DNA of 64,000 nt from NCBI GenBank assembly GCA_914767715.1, contig OU612065.1, positions 8,246,001-8,310,000 on the forward strand, read 5' to 3'. The notes beneath the pieces are model-generated. The model saw nothing but the letters and a program-made list of their open reading frames with translations. It was not told where the DNA came from and made no database searches. Both the position numbers and the translations under genes were made by a program. Position 1 is the stretch's first letter; each line of letters starts with the position of its first letter. This document shows, piece after piece, positions 40,101-49,018 of this stretch. Source of the DNA: Membranipora membranacea. Its lineage: Eukaryota > Bryozoa > Gymnolaemata > Cheilostomatida > Membraniporidae.

Positions 40101-43100
40101 TGGATCCAATATATTGTGTCATCATGTTGGGAGGACATTCAACGCAAGAAGTGGACCCTGACTTGTCCTGATATGTTCCTCGAGGACACATAACACATTC
40201 TTTTCTTTCACCCAGATACGTCCCTCTAGGACAATGATCTGGAATCAACCAAGTAAAAATTCAAAAAATAAAATACTCAGCATTGTCCCATTTGTTGCTG
40301 TATACTATGTTGAAATTCAGGCCAAAGTAACACATCAAGAGTTTCTTGGAGTGTCATGTTACACTGGTCTTATTTGGAATGGGAGATTCAAAGGCTATAT
40401 GTATATGAATTAAAATCAGTTTCAAATTTTCAGAATACATTAAAAACTATGGAACCATCACTTACAACACAGATTGTGGACATGGACTTGACCCTGACCA
40501 CATGTGACTTTCCTCCTGACCACTGAGAAAGAGACGTCATCTAAAAATCCATCAGGCAGAGTAAACCCGATAAACAGACCTCCAGAGAGAAATGCCTCAA
40601 GAAATAGTACTGTCTCCTGAAACATATCGAATTGTAACATGGGAATTTTAAAGCTAAACACAGCCTTTGAACAAAGCTCTTATTATCATAGGAGGTAGCC
40701 GTTAGCCGACAGCTCAATGGTTTTATTATCAAATGCCATAGACATTATGCTATATTATCTTTATTATTAAGTCTATATCATATGCAATCTTGTTGCTTTT
40801 CTAGTTTGTGTTGCTATAACCGCTGAGAGCAGAAATTTCAGTGTGACGAGATCGGGTTGGTACCTACTACCTATCCCTGAGTTAGAGCATGTCACACTCC
40901 AATATTATCATGACGATTGCAGAATAAAATAATCCCTTATTTTCAATCGATGAAATACGTCATGATAGTACAATTATAATAAAGTCAGTGGGTAACAACC
41001 TCACATCGATGCAAAACAGCTTTGTGAGAGTACATGACCAAAGTATAATTCTGACTAAGATGTAGGTGAACCATGATGAGAAACTTTATCTTTTACATAC
41101 CTGAAGCATAGCTTGGGACTGCCTAGCACCAGTCAACCCGCTCAAAGCCTCAATATTCACCCGGTACTTTAGCAGCAATGTACTGAAAGTTGCGTTAGGC
41201 ATACAGTTATACTCGATCAGAGTACCGTTACACTGTAGAGCATCAGTACACAGGGTTATCAGATGTATAGAGAGTTGATGAGTTATTGACTCCATAGCCC
41301 GAGTTATCTCCTCATGGTCTTCACATGATTCACTGATTTGCAGGGACGAGCTCAGAAACGCTGTATGCAGTGGAGAGAGTTCCTCTACAAAAACATGACT
41401 AGATTTGTTAGTTTGAAGTTCATCCATTATTCATTATGTTTCAATAGGGGTAGTAAGGCTTACCTTATGTGTAAGTATAATGATGTCTTCGCTCAGATCT
41501 TACGCAAACAAATTCTCGCCTCTCTGGCAAAATCAGTAAGGGTTTAGGCAGGAGTTTTAAGGTATTTAATTTAGGGAGCAATATCAAAAATGAAACTTTC
41601 ATATATTTTTCAGCGAGAATTTAGTAACCGCCGATGATTGTCACAAAAAGCTTGGATTGTTATATTTTTTTTGGATTTTTGAGACAAGTAGTAGAAAAAC
41701 AGAACTAAATGCTGACTGACCTGAACAGTCTGGTACAAAGTTGGGAGTTATTGCCCCACTGTCACAAGATATCTCGTCTGTCTGAGGAGCCAAGGCTAAA
41801 CCCCAATTTGTTGAGCACTCCACATAGCAATGAGCATTAGTCCAATTTGTTGAATCACATGTGAAGATAGTTGGACTTTGCATATCTGCTGACCTAACGC
41901 AAAGCTCATTCAAGTCTGAAATAAAACAATGATGAAAATTATTTGAGTGATCAGGGCTGAAATTTGACTTGGGTTTGGGAGATATAAGTAATCTCACATC
42001 ATTTCCATTTCCATATTTGACTGCTCATTTTCTTACATGGTTGTATGGCAATATTCAAAGTATTGCAGTTCCTTATTTTGGGACTAGTATCGCATGTATT
42101 TCAGAAGACTTATCGCAGTACATACCTAGTACAGTAACATTGAACTCGCACGTTGCATTATTTCCTGACTGATCAGCAGCTGTAAAACTGATGGGGGTTA
42201 TCCCATAGCCCCAGGAGTTCCTGAATGATTGGTTTGTGATTATACTGAGGCTATCATTAGTGGATTCCGTAGACAGCTGAAGTATAGAGTTGTCTGAGAA
42301 TTGTGGTTCTATGATCGTTGTACGAGCGTACAAGTCAGCTATTACTGGGTCCGGTGGCAGGCAGCTCTCGATTGTTGGAGGCGTTGTATCGATAACCTTA
42401 AGGGAAGGGAAAAATATGTGATGTTTTAGCTATGAGGGGAGATGATACGAATTCTAAGATTTTGTAGACTGTCAACATAATAAATGTTCAAAAAATGCAA
42501 GAACGTGTATTTTAAGTTGAAAGCTCACATTGATGGTGAATGCACACTGTGCCATGTTATTCCACACATCTTCTACCCTATAAGTAATCTCGTGTTCTCC
42601 TAGTGGGAACTGGGAGACCAGCTGTCCTGGTAACTGAACAACTGAGAGAATAGAGGACTTGTCCCGTATCTTTGGTGGTTTTATGTTAGGAACTGTGGTC
42701 AGGTAAGATTGAGGATCTGCTGTGATGGTTATATTATCTGGGCACTGTAGGTCAGGCGGCTCATTGTCTAAAAAAGGGAAATATGGTTTACTTTTCCAAA
42801 CAAAGCTGAGACTAAACACTGTTAATTACACTGATGAGACTATAGATGTACAGGTCATACTCACAATCTAAACATGTCTTGGTTGTCAACCAGACACATA
42901 AAAGCAGGAGTAGTTGAAAAAGGATGTTAATACAGAATTACGGACATGTACACAAAAGTGCCAGTCATTTAACTGTAAAAATAAAATTCACATACCTATA
43001 CATTGCCAGTCATAGGTACCTCCGACCCAGGTCCCTGTGTTAGAGCACTGTTTGAATAGAGGGCCGATCAGATTATACCCCAGTCTGCAGGTGAGCTTAC

Positions 43101-46100
43101 AAGAGACACCATAATCCTGGTCAATACTTGTACAGTTGTGTGGATTGACATATCCATTCATAACACGAGGCAGAGCAGGGCACTTTACATCCTGACAGAA
43201 TGTCTCAATACCACTCCAATGGCCCACTGATAGACAACTGCGCCTCACTGGTCCAAGAAGTGTGTATCCTAAAATAAAAAAAATGTCAATATTGTTTAGT
43301 TTGATTGGTCCAACTAGGAGCAATAAACACTCTAATCATTGAATGGAATCCCTGAAAGTGTTGCTGATGACTCCTAATTAACAAAAAATGATCTATCAAT
43401 AATGTGATCAGACCTCTTCAAGGGAGTACCATTCAGGTTGGTAGGATCGGAATCGCTCATAGGTTACATAAGATTTCAGAAATCTGAACTCATAACATAA
43501 CTCATGAGGAGAAGCAAAAGACTTGCTGGCCGAGGTGATTAAATTTGGAAGCAAAGAAAATAAAAATATGTTTTAAGTATATGGATTATAGAGCATTAAC
43601 ATCTGAAACTCATCCGTTTGAACCAGTAGAGGAAAAAATTACCTGATACCAGGTCCAGGGTCCAGGGTATCAGCCCTAACTCTTAATGCTTTTTGACTGT
43701 CGTGAATTAATTTTAAGCTTTTATTTTTGCACAGGCTAATATAATATTTGGGAACCAGTAGTCAAAGCACCAAAAGGTTTCAACACATAAGATTGATTGC
43801 CAATAGCCTTGTCACACATGACAAGTCTACCGTGCAATTACAAAAAAACTGCTTACTTAACTGCAAAGATATCTGTGGAGCCAAAGACAGCTCTCAGTGT
43901 TAGCGATCTTGCGAAGTACACGCAGCATCATGCTAAGTCCATCACAACATCTCTGAAGGACCTTGGGGATTTTCCCCAAAATTGTAAATTTTTCCACTCA
44001 ACAGGATATCAGCGTCAAGTTAGCCTACTGTAAGCGTGAATAGTGAATTTTCTGTGTCAATTATTATGTCTGGACCACCTTAACCCTCTGGATCCTTCCC
44101 TGTTCGGTACCGTACCTGTTTGGTACCGTACCTGTTTGGTACCGTACCTGATTGGTACAGTACCTGTTGGGTACAGTACCTGTTTGGTACCAAACCTGAT
44201 TGGTACAGTACCTGTTGGGTACCGTACCTGTTTGGTACCGTACCTGATTGGTACCGTACCTGTTGGGTACCGTACCTGTTGGGTACCGTACCTGTTGTGT
44301 ACGGTATCTGTTTGGTACCGTACCTGTTGGGTACCGTACCTGTTTGGTACCGTACCTGATTGGTACAGTACCTGTTGGGTACCGTACCTGTTTGGTACCG
44401 TACCTGCTTGGTACCGCTGCCACTACCGCACCTGTTGGGCACCGTACCTGTCGGGTATGGTCTTATTGCTTTGACTGCATTAGTCAACTTACCTTCAGCA
44501 CAAGTGAACTTGCACCTGGTTGCATATGAAAAGTTGTCATTTGTACATCTCATACTCCCATGTTTAGGTGGTGATAAAGCTTTGCATTGCTTCACTGCAA
44601 GTCAAAATATAAGTTATAAAATACAATTAACAAGATAAAACTAATTTTATCAAAAAACCTAACTAGCAGCAATATATTATTTCCAGTTCCATCAAAGGAT
44701 AGGACAACTTTAATCGACACCTATATCCAAACAAACTTCATCAATTTTTGTGTGAAAAGGCGTTGATTAAATTCATTCAAAGTTCAAACTAAATTTAATC
44801 AACACCTTTCACACAAAAAGGTACACAGTCATTAGTGTGAGAAGGTGTTGATGAAATTTATTTTTTATTTTTTATAATGAATATTAGCATTAGATATTAG
44901 CATCGCGATGTTGAGATGACACATACCTGGATAAATTTAGGTCAAATAAACTGAAACTTTCCCTCATTAGAATTATTATGTGAAGTCATGGTGATCTAAC
45001 TCCCTAACCATCAACATTGCCATTCCTAACCCAGATTCTAGCTTTCAAGTCATTCTCTTGGGTAACGTGGCGAATACCTGCTTGAGTTTGGGATCATAGG
45101 CTGGGCTAGAATTGGAAATTCAGACTTCATGTCTGTTTAGAAATAGAAATCTGTGAAGACGTGACTGTGACATGTCTATCTGAGATGGCATATTCCAAAA
45201 GGGCAATCCTGCTTTTTCCAGAGAGACAATTTTTAAGTTTCCCAACACAGTTGGTCATAAGGAGAAATCTATACACATCAATACGTCTTGTTTCTGTCTG
45301 TCTTTTTCCATCACATTTGTTGGTTAAAAAAACCATCTTTTAGGACACTTCTATATTATCATACCTTGGCAAGTTGCGTTGATACCCGACCATTGGCCAT
45401 CAGCTCCACACATCCGTACACTGCTACCTATAAGGGCATATCCTGTATCACAGCGTATTCCACACGCAGCGTTCAGTACAGGGTTACACCGCCCACCAAC
45501 TACTAATCCATTCTCGGGAAATGATAACAGGGGACAAGTCACCTACAACGGTCAATATAATTTTTTGTCAAAACGGAAAACTTTTGGTTATTTTGGCCAT
45601 TAATAACGTCAATGCGATCATTTATCAACCATGTCAAATAGGCAGATGCACTAATTTATAATACATATAATACGTATTATAAATCAGTTGGCAGATGTAT
45701 CGATAAACCGACTAAGCATATATTGCATATAATATACCAGTGGATGCAACTTGCTTCATAATTGATGAACCATATAGCAAACTAGTTCACCAATATTTGT
45801 AGCGCCCTTAGTCATAGTAGTGAAGTTTCCCAGTACAGAGAAAAAAGCTGTAGACATAACATAAGCTTGATTTACCCGGTCACAAGAGTTGTCTGCAGCA
45901 GCTTTATAGCCGGGTTTGCAGACACACGCTCTCATTTCTGTGCTTCCCTGTGGCGATATATGATTCATATCTGGGCAGGGTACACACGTACTATCCTCAT
46001 CACGATAGCTGTGTAACACACTAAATGTATTCTCTGGACATTCTGTAAGTACAAAGTGAAAATGCTATAATATATTCCTATGACCACGTTGTGATATGTT

Positions 46101-49018
46101 CATGACTATAAATAACCATAAAGTTATGGGTAAGAGCATGGCCCTTCAGCTATGAAATTTATATCTCATAAAAAGTATTGCGGCAAGTGTTATTATCAAA
46201 CCATGCCCAAGGTCAAGGTCAAGGTCTCATGCTGCTCTACTTTATATTTATTGAGAGTTGAGACCTAAGAAAACAACCTTATTGAGATACTGAGTGGAAG
46301 TGGCATCGTTCCCACAACTTCCTTCCTTCAAGGTCAGATTTTTGTTTGGATTCAGCCATGAAAAATTGACACCACCTCCATTATAATAGACAATGCATGG
46401 TTTTCCCTTAATTAACACGAATAAAACCAATACAACATATTCAGACCAAAAACACAACTTGAAACTGAACAAAGACCGAGACATACTTTTGCACACTCTG
46501 GTGCGGGAGTCTTGATAATGCCCAGCTTGACAAAGGCAGAGTTGATCACCAGTCTGTCTATTGCACATGCAGGAGTCAAATTCTCTACGACATAAACAAC
46601 CATTAGCCGGGGAATATAACGGGCCTTGTAAATCTGCAAATATAAATAATAAACCAATAATTATACCAGAAATCTACATGTTTGTCCTACTAGAAAATGA
46701 ATAATGGAATTATTTTTCAGATAAAAAAATTCCAACAGCCGGATTTTTCTTGTTGGCTTCTTGCAGTTTGAACTGTTTTATTCTGGCTGGAAGGCACATT
46801 AATTTTTTTACCAACTGAATGTACGGGAGTGATGTTCCACTGAAAAGGATAACAAAAAATACAATACAATGTTTCTACTGTATGGCAATCAGGTCATCTC
46901 TGAGATCTACTTGCCATTGATGAATGCTTTGGACGATAAAGTATCTAATTCTCTCAGCTCTTTCAATATGAACTCCACTCCTTTTTTATTGGGTGATGAT
47001 TGTGTTGGATGAGGGGAGAATCGTGAGTCAATTCTTCCATATCCAGTTCTCGAACGCTGGACGCCAATCCTATCATTGCTATACCGATTTGCAACGGGGG
47101 CAGGATGTATGAAATTAGGCCGAGCCCTAGTCAAGAGATAGGATTGTGAGGGGGAGGCTTTGTACACTGTCTGTCCTGCATTTCGACGATTGTTTTTGAG
47201 CTGTGACCGTTGTTGTGCCTTACCCCGTCCGCCACGGTTAGCAGCAGGTCTAGATAATATCTTTCTTCTTGAGTCCATTGCTGGACTGCCTCTTGTCTGA
47301 CTAATGAGATCGGTCATATCAAACTCTTTTGGCTGAGGTAGAACTATATTTAGAATGTGACCATCATTGAGCAATGCAAGATTGTCTGGATATTTCAGTT
47401 TGAGGCCACAGTGGACTATGACAAAGTATTTTGACTCCTTGTGGTTCAGCCTCCTCGATGGAAATATCACATCCTACAACAAAATAAAGACTCAGATAAC
47501 CACATCAACCTTAAAAACACAGATTGGGTGACCTTTGAAACTATTAATATTAATAATGCACTTTGCATTTGTAAGCAGTAAAAAAGGTGTCATGATTGGA
47601 CAGCTATAATTCGTTTGAAATTCTGATTATCTATTAATCAAATTTATGTAGAGTTATGCGAGTCTTACTTATACACTTGACCTCTCATTTTTTTAAAAAT
47701 AGAGTCAATGTAGGATCTCAAATTGCCACAACTTGCTGAAGATTCAGGAATGACTGAAAGTTTTAAATACCAATTCCTAATCAGGGATGGAATCCCGCAT
47801 AAAATGTTTCAGAAAATGTTAATTGCAATGTTACATTTATGTTAGACAAATTAGCCAAATTAATAATAATCAGAACAGAGAATATACACTAATGATACAA
47901 TATATCGACAGTATTCTACTACAAATCTAATACAAGACAGTGTCTCATGAATATTCCATTATGAACTGTGACACTAAATGCTCTTTGTTCTTTCAATTAA
48001 GAGATACGTAAACAAAAATATGAAAATTGATACACTTATATCCAAATATTTAAAATATGTTATGACAATTCCCCATCAAAAATGTGGCAAGTCATCAATT
48101 TCCTCTCACTAACAGTGTAAAAGACAAGCTATAATTTTAGCTCTATCCACCAACCACTAATGAGCATACCTTTGAAGGAGTGTCATCCCCACTCACTGCC
48201 CTACACCTCAATACACTAGCAGCAAGCAATCTCGGAATTTGTTTTAAACTGAGCACAAGGCATGTTCACCTTTAAAAATTAAGGGAAATGATGATCTTGA
48301 AATTTGATACCTGAACATTAGAGAGGAGGTTGGTTGAATTAAAATCAGGAGGCACGACTCTTCGTCTATCTACCAGAGACTGCTTCAGTTTGCTCATCAA
48401 AGTACAAAATGTCTTCATTTCATTTTTATCCCTGATCTGGTCTTCTATGGGTAAATTATCGCCACCTACCCTGTATAACAAACAAATACCGAAATCATGA
48501 TAGTTCTCAGCACATGGTAGGTTTGACTGTTTGCTACCATTGAAGAATTTAGACTTGGAGAAAAAATCGCCAACACTATATAACGAGGAACGTAAATTGA
48601 CATGATCAGATCAGATTGTATTCATACACTCGAATATGGATCAAGATTTCAGCTATGGAAACTTTCCAGAGACCATGAGCATAGCAGCTCAAAGTCAGAA
48701 TAGATCATCGCATGTTGTCGACTTGACTTACCACATAGACACTCTTGTAATCTGGTAATCCACATTAGAATACATCAGCAGTTTATTCAAAAATCTTCTG
48801 AGATAGCTTCCTTTTACCAACTCTTTACATGGTAACACGACTATAGCCACTTCCTTTACTGTGTCAGAGCTGCCACTAGAGGAATGATTCGTCAATTGCC
48901 TCAAATTCCAGCTCATCTCGTTAAGTCTCTCCAAGCTCTGTCGATCTCCGCAGATATCGTGCACCATCATGATGAAGAGCGAAGCTAGCATCATACATTT
49001 TGTACACGGCAGTTCCAT
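1105..49018 (-). CDS. SVEP1: SVEP1-like (polydom) secreted multidomain adhesion protein, complete, 49 exons
   Basis: I joined 49 exons by matching GT-AG (twice probably GC-AG) borders and checking that every phase fits. The result is one frame of 11,394 nt, or 3,797 residues. The ATG at 49018 has an in-frame TAG two codons upstream and opens a hydrophobic signal peptide (residues 1 to about 24). Domain order follows vertebrate SVEP1: VWA region (about 55-335), Cys-rich segment (336-440), sushi 1-3 (441-624), HYR 1-2 (625-794), sushi-like 4 (795-859), linker (860-1004), ephrin-receptor-like repeats (1005-1171), six EGF (1172-1421), pentraxin (1422-1625), then about 35 sushi to the TGA. Vertebrate SVEP1 is a secreted matrix and cell-adhesion protein that binds integrin alpha9beta1; integrin binding here is inference. 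N-x-S/T sites are dense throughout. Differences from vertebrate SVEP1: no VWA metal site, no EGF between the pentraxin-distal sushi domains and no C-terminal EGF trio. Exon coordinates are given in the module entries. Confidence 0.93.
3226..3625. repeat. Diverged direct repeat in SVEP1-like intron 46
   Basis: About 3235-3375 and about 3487-3625 share spaced identical blocks (TGATCTGGT, AGCTGACTCAGTGTGA, TAGTCTTAGTCAT) in the same order. This looks like an old duplication of about 140 bp. Confidence 0.55.
4484..6556. other. SVEP1-like intron 44, no further feature seen
   Basis: About 2.1 kb of AT-rich sequence between exons 44 and 45, with no open frame carrying recognisable residues and no clear repeat. 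Confidence 0.5.
7059..7219. repeat. 12-bp minisatellite, about 13.4 copies
   Basis: Unit CACTTAGATATG repeated about 13 times with no visible mismatch, in SVEP1-like intron 43 about 370 bp past the end of exon 44. The uniformity indicates recent expansion and probable length polymorphism. Confidence 0.95.
10990..13932 (+). mobile_element. Decayed non-LTR retrotransposon (LINE, APE-type endonuclease plus reverse transcriptase)
   Basis: The element lies in SVEP1-like intron 43, on the strand opposite to the host gene. Endonuclease signatures ([44 protein letters not shown]) are followed by reverse transcriptase motifs ([63 protein letters not shown]). It ends in an (ATG)n microsatellite at 13913-13932, a common kind of tail for such elements. 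The 5' end is uncertain (about 10.8-11.25 kb). I could not identify target-site duplications or assign a clade. Confidence 0.85.
11249..13916 (+). pseudogene. Broken endonuclease-reverse transcriptase ORF of the LINE
   Basis: The frame opens before 11282 and is interrupted by in-frame TGA codons at 12056-12058, 12470-12472 and 12542-12544, and by a frameshift near 12880 (after ALHTG, the frame moves by one to read [15 protein letters not shown]). Between [11 protein letters not shown] (about 11.80 kb) and [19 protein letters not shown] (about 11.85 kb) the distal endonuclease, including the catalytic Asp-His region expected in this family, is missing. The copy cannot make a full protein. Confidence 0.85.
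14465..14470 (-). terminator. Candidate polyadenylation signal of the nested gene
   Basis: ATTAAA on the minus strand, 64 bp past the stop codon at 14534. It is the nearest common hexamer variant; an AATAAA lies further on at 14161-14156. Confidence 0.3.
14534..14957 (-). CDS. Small two-exon gene nested in SVEP1-like intron 43, unknown function
   Basis: Exon 1 is 14853-14957 (35 codons) and exon 2 is 14534-14716 (60 codons plus stop). The donor CAG|GTAAGA and acceptor TTTTTGCAG|A are both good, the intron is 136 bp, and the joined protein has 95 residues. An in-frame TGA lies just upstream of the ATG. It begins [20 protein letters not shown]: a basic helix, then a short Cys/hydrophobic patch, with no clear signal peptide. 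The rest is charged and helical ([20 protein letters not shown], then [20 protein letters not shown]) and ends in a Ser/Thr/Arg tail. I do not recognise the family. A TATAAATA lies 85-92 bp upstream of the ATG. It has the same strand as the host gene but its frame and splice sites do not join the host sushi exons. It could also be an expressed retroposed fragment. Confidence 0.6.
15042..15049 (-). promoter_or_regulatory. TATA box of the nested small gene
   Basis: TATAAATA on the minus strand. With a start about 30 bp downstream, the 5' UTR would be about 60 nt before the ATG at 14957. Clear TATA boxes usually mark inducible or tissue-specific genes. A second TATAAA at about 14973-14968 is too close to the ATG to serve. 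Confidence 0.5.
16585..16636. mobile_element. 36-bp perfect palindrome with 8-bp target-site duplication
   Basis: A perfect palindrome at 16593-16628 (arms CATAGACTTAATATACTA) is flanked on both sides by TAAACAAC (16585-16592 and 16629-16636). It is in SVEP1-like intron 42. An 8-bp duplication is the size produced by hAT-type transposases; the palindrome looks like two terminal inverted repeats with almost no interior. Confidence 0.65.
18584..19918. repeat. Direct duplication, two copies of about 661 bp
   Basis: 18584-19244 and 19258-19918 are nearly identical (scattered single-base differences), with 13 bp between them and an offset of 674 bp. Both begin AAAGATAAGGGCAGACTGG and end CTGCTGGAAACAAT. 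The second copy continues into a GC-rich ORF fragment (to about 20.1 kb) of which the first has only the last codons. This could be a tandem duplication or two insertions of one 5'-truncated retroposon on the minus strand. Lies in SVEP1-like intron 41. Confidence 0.9.
19856..20113 (-). other. GC-rich ORF fragment in SVEP1-like intron 41, origin unknown
   Basis: An open frame of about 85 codons on the minus strand follows an acceptor-like TTGTAG and reads [20 protein letters not shown], then [20 protein letters not shown], then SASVTV-like beta residues and [13 protein letters not shown], then stop. It has no convincing ATG. Its base composition is much richer in G+C than the surrounding intron. 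It does not fit the host sushi frame (exon 41 joins exon 42 in phase, completing a Trp codon). It may be part of a mobile element whose 3' part is duplicated at 18584-19244. Confidence 0.45.
20381..25966 (-). other. SVEP1: SVEP1-like exons 34-41: sushi block B
   Basis: Exons: 24766-25966, 24247-24420, 23954-24123, 23059-23786, 22199-22430, 21890-22043, 20758-21553, 20381-20556. They encode about 19 sushi domains. Exon 34 (1,201 nt), exon 37 (728 nt) and exon 40 (796 nt) each hold several uninterrupted modules, which suggests local intron loss. Exon 37 most likely ends at a GC donor (AAG|GCAAGT, 23058-23057); this keeps phase 0 into exon 38 and gives a normal-length module. Intron 37 contains a 26-bp palindrome with an 8-bp duplication. 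Confidence 0.9.
22837..22878. mobile_element. 26-bp imperfect palindrome with 8-bp target-site duplication
   Basis: CATAGGCTTTAAG/TATTAAGTCTATG at 22845-22870 is flanked by GTATAAAC (22837-22844 and 22871-22878). The ends match the palindrome at 16593-16628. It lies in SVEP1-like intron 37. Confidence 0.6.
27978..29133. other. SVEP1-like intron 29, no gene
   Basis: About 1.2 kb with ATGATG and TATATA microsatellites (about 28.32 and 28.63 kb). Nothing coding is seen. Confidence 0.5.
31257..33051. other. SVEP1-like intron 25, no gene
   Basis: About 1.8 kb of AT-rich sequence with a short AGGAG run near 32.28 kb and GATGAT near 32.65 kb. Nothing coding is seen. Confidence 0.5.
33569..34613 (-). 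other. SVEP1: SVEP1-like exons 22-24: pentraxin (LamG-fold) domain
   Basis: Exons: 34415-34613, 34049-34221, 33569-33808. They encode a full pentraxin domain of about 204 residues: [71 protein letters not shown] and a closing Cys segment ([10 protein letters not shown]...FCGG). The GQEQD motif is part of the calcium site in classical pentraxins and is kept here. Confidence 0.93.
35065..36507. other. SVEP1-like intron 20 with (TA)n(TG)n microsatellite
   Basis: About 1.4 kb; a compound TA/TG microsatellite lies at about 35597-35624. No exon-like segment is seen between the two halves of EGF 5. Confidence 0.55.
37253..37628. repeat. 376-bp foldback (inverted repeat), MITE-like
   Basis: The left arm (37253 to about 37432) and right arm (about 37447-37628) are near-perfect reverse complements of about 180 bp, with a 14-bp loop. 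The outer ends read GTAATTAAAGACT and AGTCTTTAATTAC. It has no ORF, which fits a non-autonomous foldback element. It lies in SVEP1-like intron 18. Confidence 0.9.
39200..40238 (-). other. SVEP1: SVEP1-like exons 14-16: ephrin-receptor-like (GCC2/GCC3) repeats
   Basis: Exons: 40080-40238, 39578-39751, 39200-39367. They encode repeats of the form C-x2-C-P-x-G-T/S-Y...C-x2-[34 protein letters not shown]...[24 protein letters not shown]. This block precedes the EGF block exactly as in SVEP1. Intron 14 contains a 36-bp x 3 tandem repeat. Confidence 0.9.
39869..39976. repeat. 36-bp tandem repeat, three copies
   Basis: Unit starting ATTACATTGAGCCAGCAAAC, three head-to-tail copies that are identical up to the last bases. 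It lies in SVEP1-like intron 14. Confidence 0.95.
40466..41915 (-). other. SVEP1: SVEP1-like exons 11-13: sushi-like domain 4 and SVEP1 linker
   Basis: Exons: 41721-41915, 41101-41384, 40466-40616. Exon 11 has a divergent sushi-like Cys pattern (CVRS...[15 protein letters not shown]...[14 protein letters not shown]), in the place of sushi 4 of vertebrate SVEP1. Exons 12-13 encode the less conserved linker that in SVEP1 lies between HYR/sushi 4 and the GCC2/GCC3 repeats. It is mostly helical in look, with few Cys and several N-glycosylation sites. Phases fit at all three borders. Confidence 0.8.
42126..42767 (-). other. SVEP1: SVEP1-like exons 9-10: two HYR (hyalin repeat) domains
   Basis: Exons: 42529-42767 and 42126-42396. 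Exon 9 starts [19 protein letters not shown] and ends [24 protein letters not shown], the typical HYR pattern (C-P, then FPxGxxxVxYxAxD, then C-F). Exon 10 repeats it ([12 protein letters not shown] ... [19 protein letters not shown]). HYR domains are Ig-fold modules linked to adhesion. Two in tandem after three sushi domains is the SVEP1 arrangement. Confidence 0.92.
44101..44459. repeat. 16-bp tandem array, about 22 copies
   Basis: Unit TGTTTGGTACCGTACC with variants (TGTTGGGTACCGTACC, TGATTGGTACAGTACC). Because 16 is not a multiple of 3 and few variants make stops, long ORFs appear on both strands; none is a gene. The array ends about 33 bp from the splice donor of SVEP1-like exon 7 (44493). 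Confidence 0.95.
44745..44819. repeat. Inverted repeat of about 29 bp arms
   Basis: The arms TTTTTGTGTGAAAAGGCGTT... (44745-44773) and its near complement at 44791-44819 leave a 17-nt loop. Related pieces follow (GTGTGAGAAGGTGTTGAT at about 44837) and precede it, so this is a cluster of small foldback copies in SVEP1-like intron 6. Confidence 0.75.
45876..46633 (-). other. SVEP1: SVEP1-like exons 4-5: Cys-rich and ephrin-receptor-like segment
   Basis: Exons: 46487-46633 and 45876-46042. Exon 4 encodes a Cys-rich piece ([20 protein letters not shown] and onward) in the position of the vertebrate SVEP1 stretch with spaced CxC pairs after the VWA domain. Exon 5 encodes a GCC2/GCC3-type repeat ([20 protein letters not shown], then [10 protein letters not shown]), which closely matches the vertebrate segment before the first sushi domain. 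Both splice phases fit. A second open frame across 46412-46657 lacks the Cys pattern and was set aside. Confidence 0.85.
46915..49018 (-). other. SVEP1: SVEP1-like exons 1-3: signal peptide, degenerate VWA, Arg-rich insert
   Basis: Exons: 48732-49018, 48311-48470, 46915-47473. The signal peptide is followed by a stretch that aligns by eye with the first strand and helix of the SVEP1 VWA domain ([20 protein letters not shown]), but the DxSxS metal-binding motif is absent. Exon 3 begins with what looks like the later VWA strands ([19 protein letters not shown], then [11 protein letters not shown]). It continues with a low-complexity basic segment of about 107 residues (about 208-314) holding 17 arginines, and ends with a helix-like tail ([20 protein letters not shown]). 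The exon 3 frame reads into TAG at 46907-46909, so a donor must lie before it. The only one I found that both keeps phase and matches consensus is GC-type, at 46914-46913. Confidence 0.8.

Larger units (their letters stand above)
42996..45542 (-). other. SVEP1: SVEP1-like exons 6-8: sushi (CCP) domains 1-3
   Basis: Exons: 45365-45542, 44493-44594, 42996-43268. They encode three sushi modules with the usual four Cys, the Trp before the fourth Cys and Pro/Gly turn positions: [10 protein letters not shown]...[25 protein letters not shown] split over exons 7/8; [11 protein letters not shown]...[15 protein letters not shown]. All introns are phase 1 at module borders or at the conserved CxxGY position. 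Intron 7 carries a 16-bp tandem array ending about 33 bp from the exon 7 donor. Confidence 0.92.

Noticed and set aside
44043-44638. Several overlapping ORFs of 79-171 codons on both strands
   Set aside because: They are products of the 16-bp tandem array; only 44493-44594 on the minus strand is a real exon.
46412-46657. ORF with [18 protein letters not shown] in the same place as exon 4
   Set aside because: A shifted frame of exon 4; the other frame carries the SVEP1 Cys pattern and continues in phase into exon 5.
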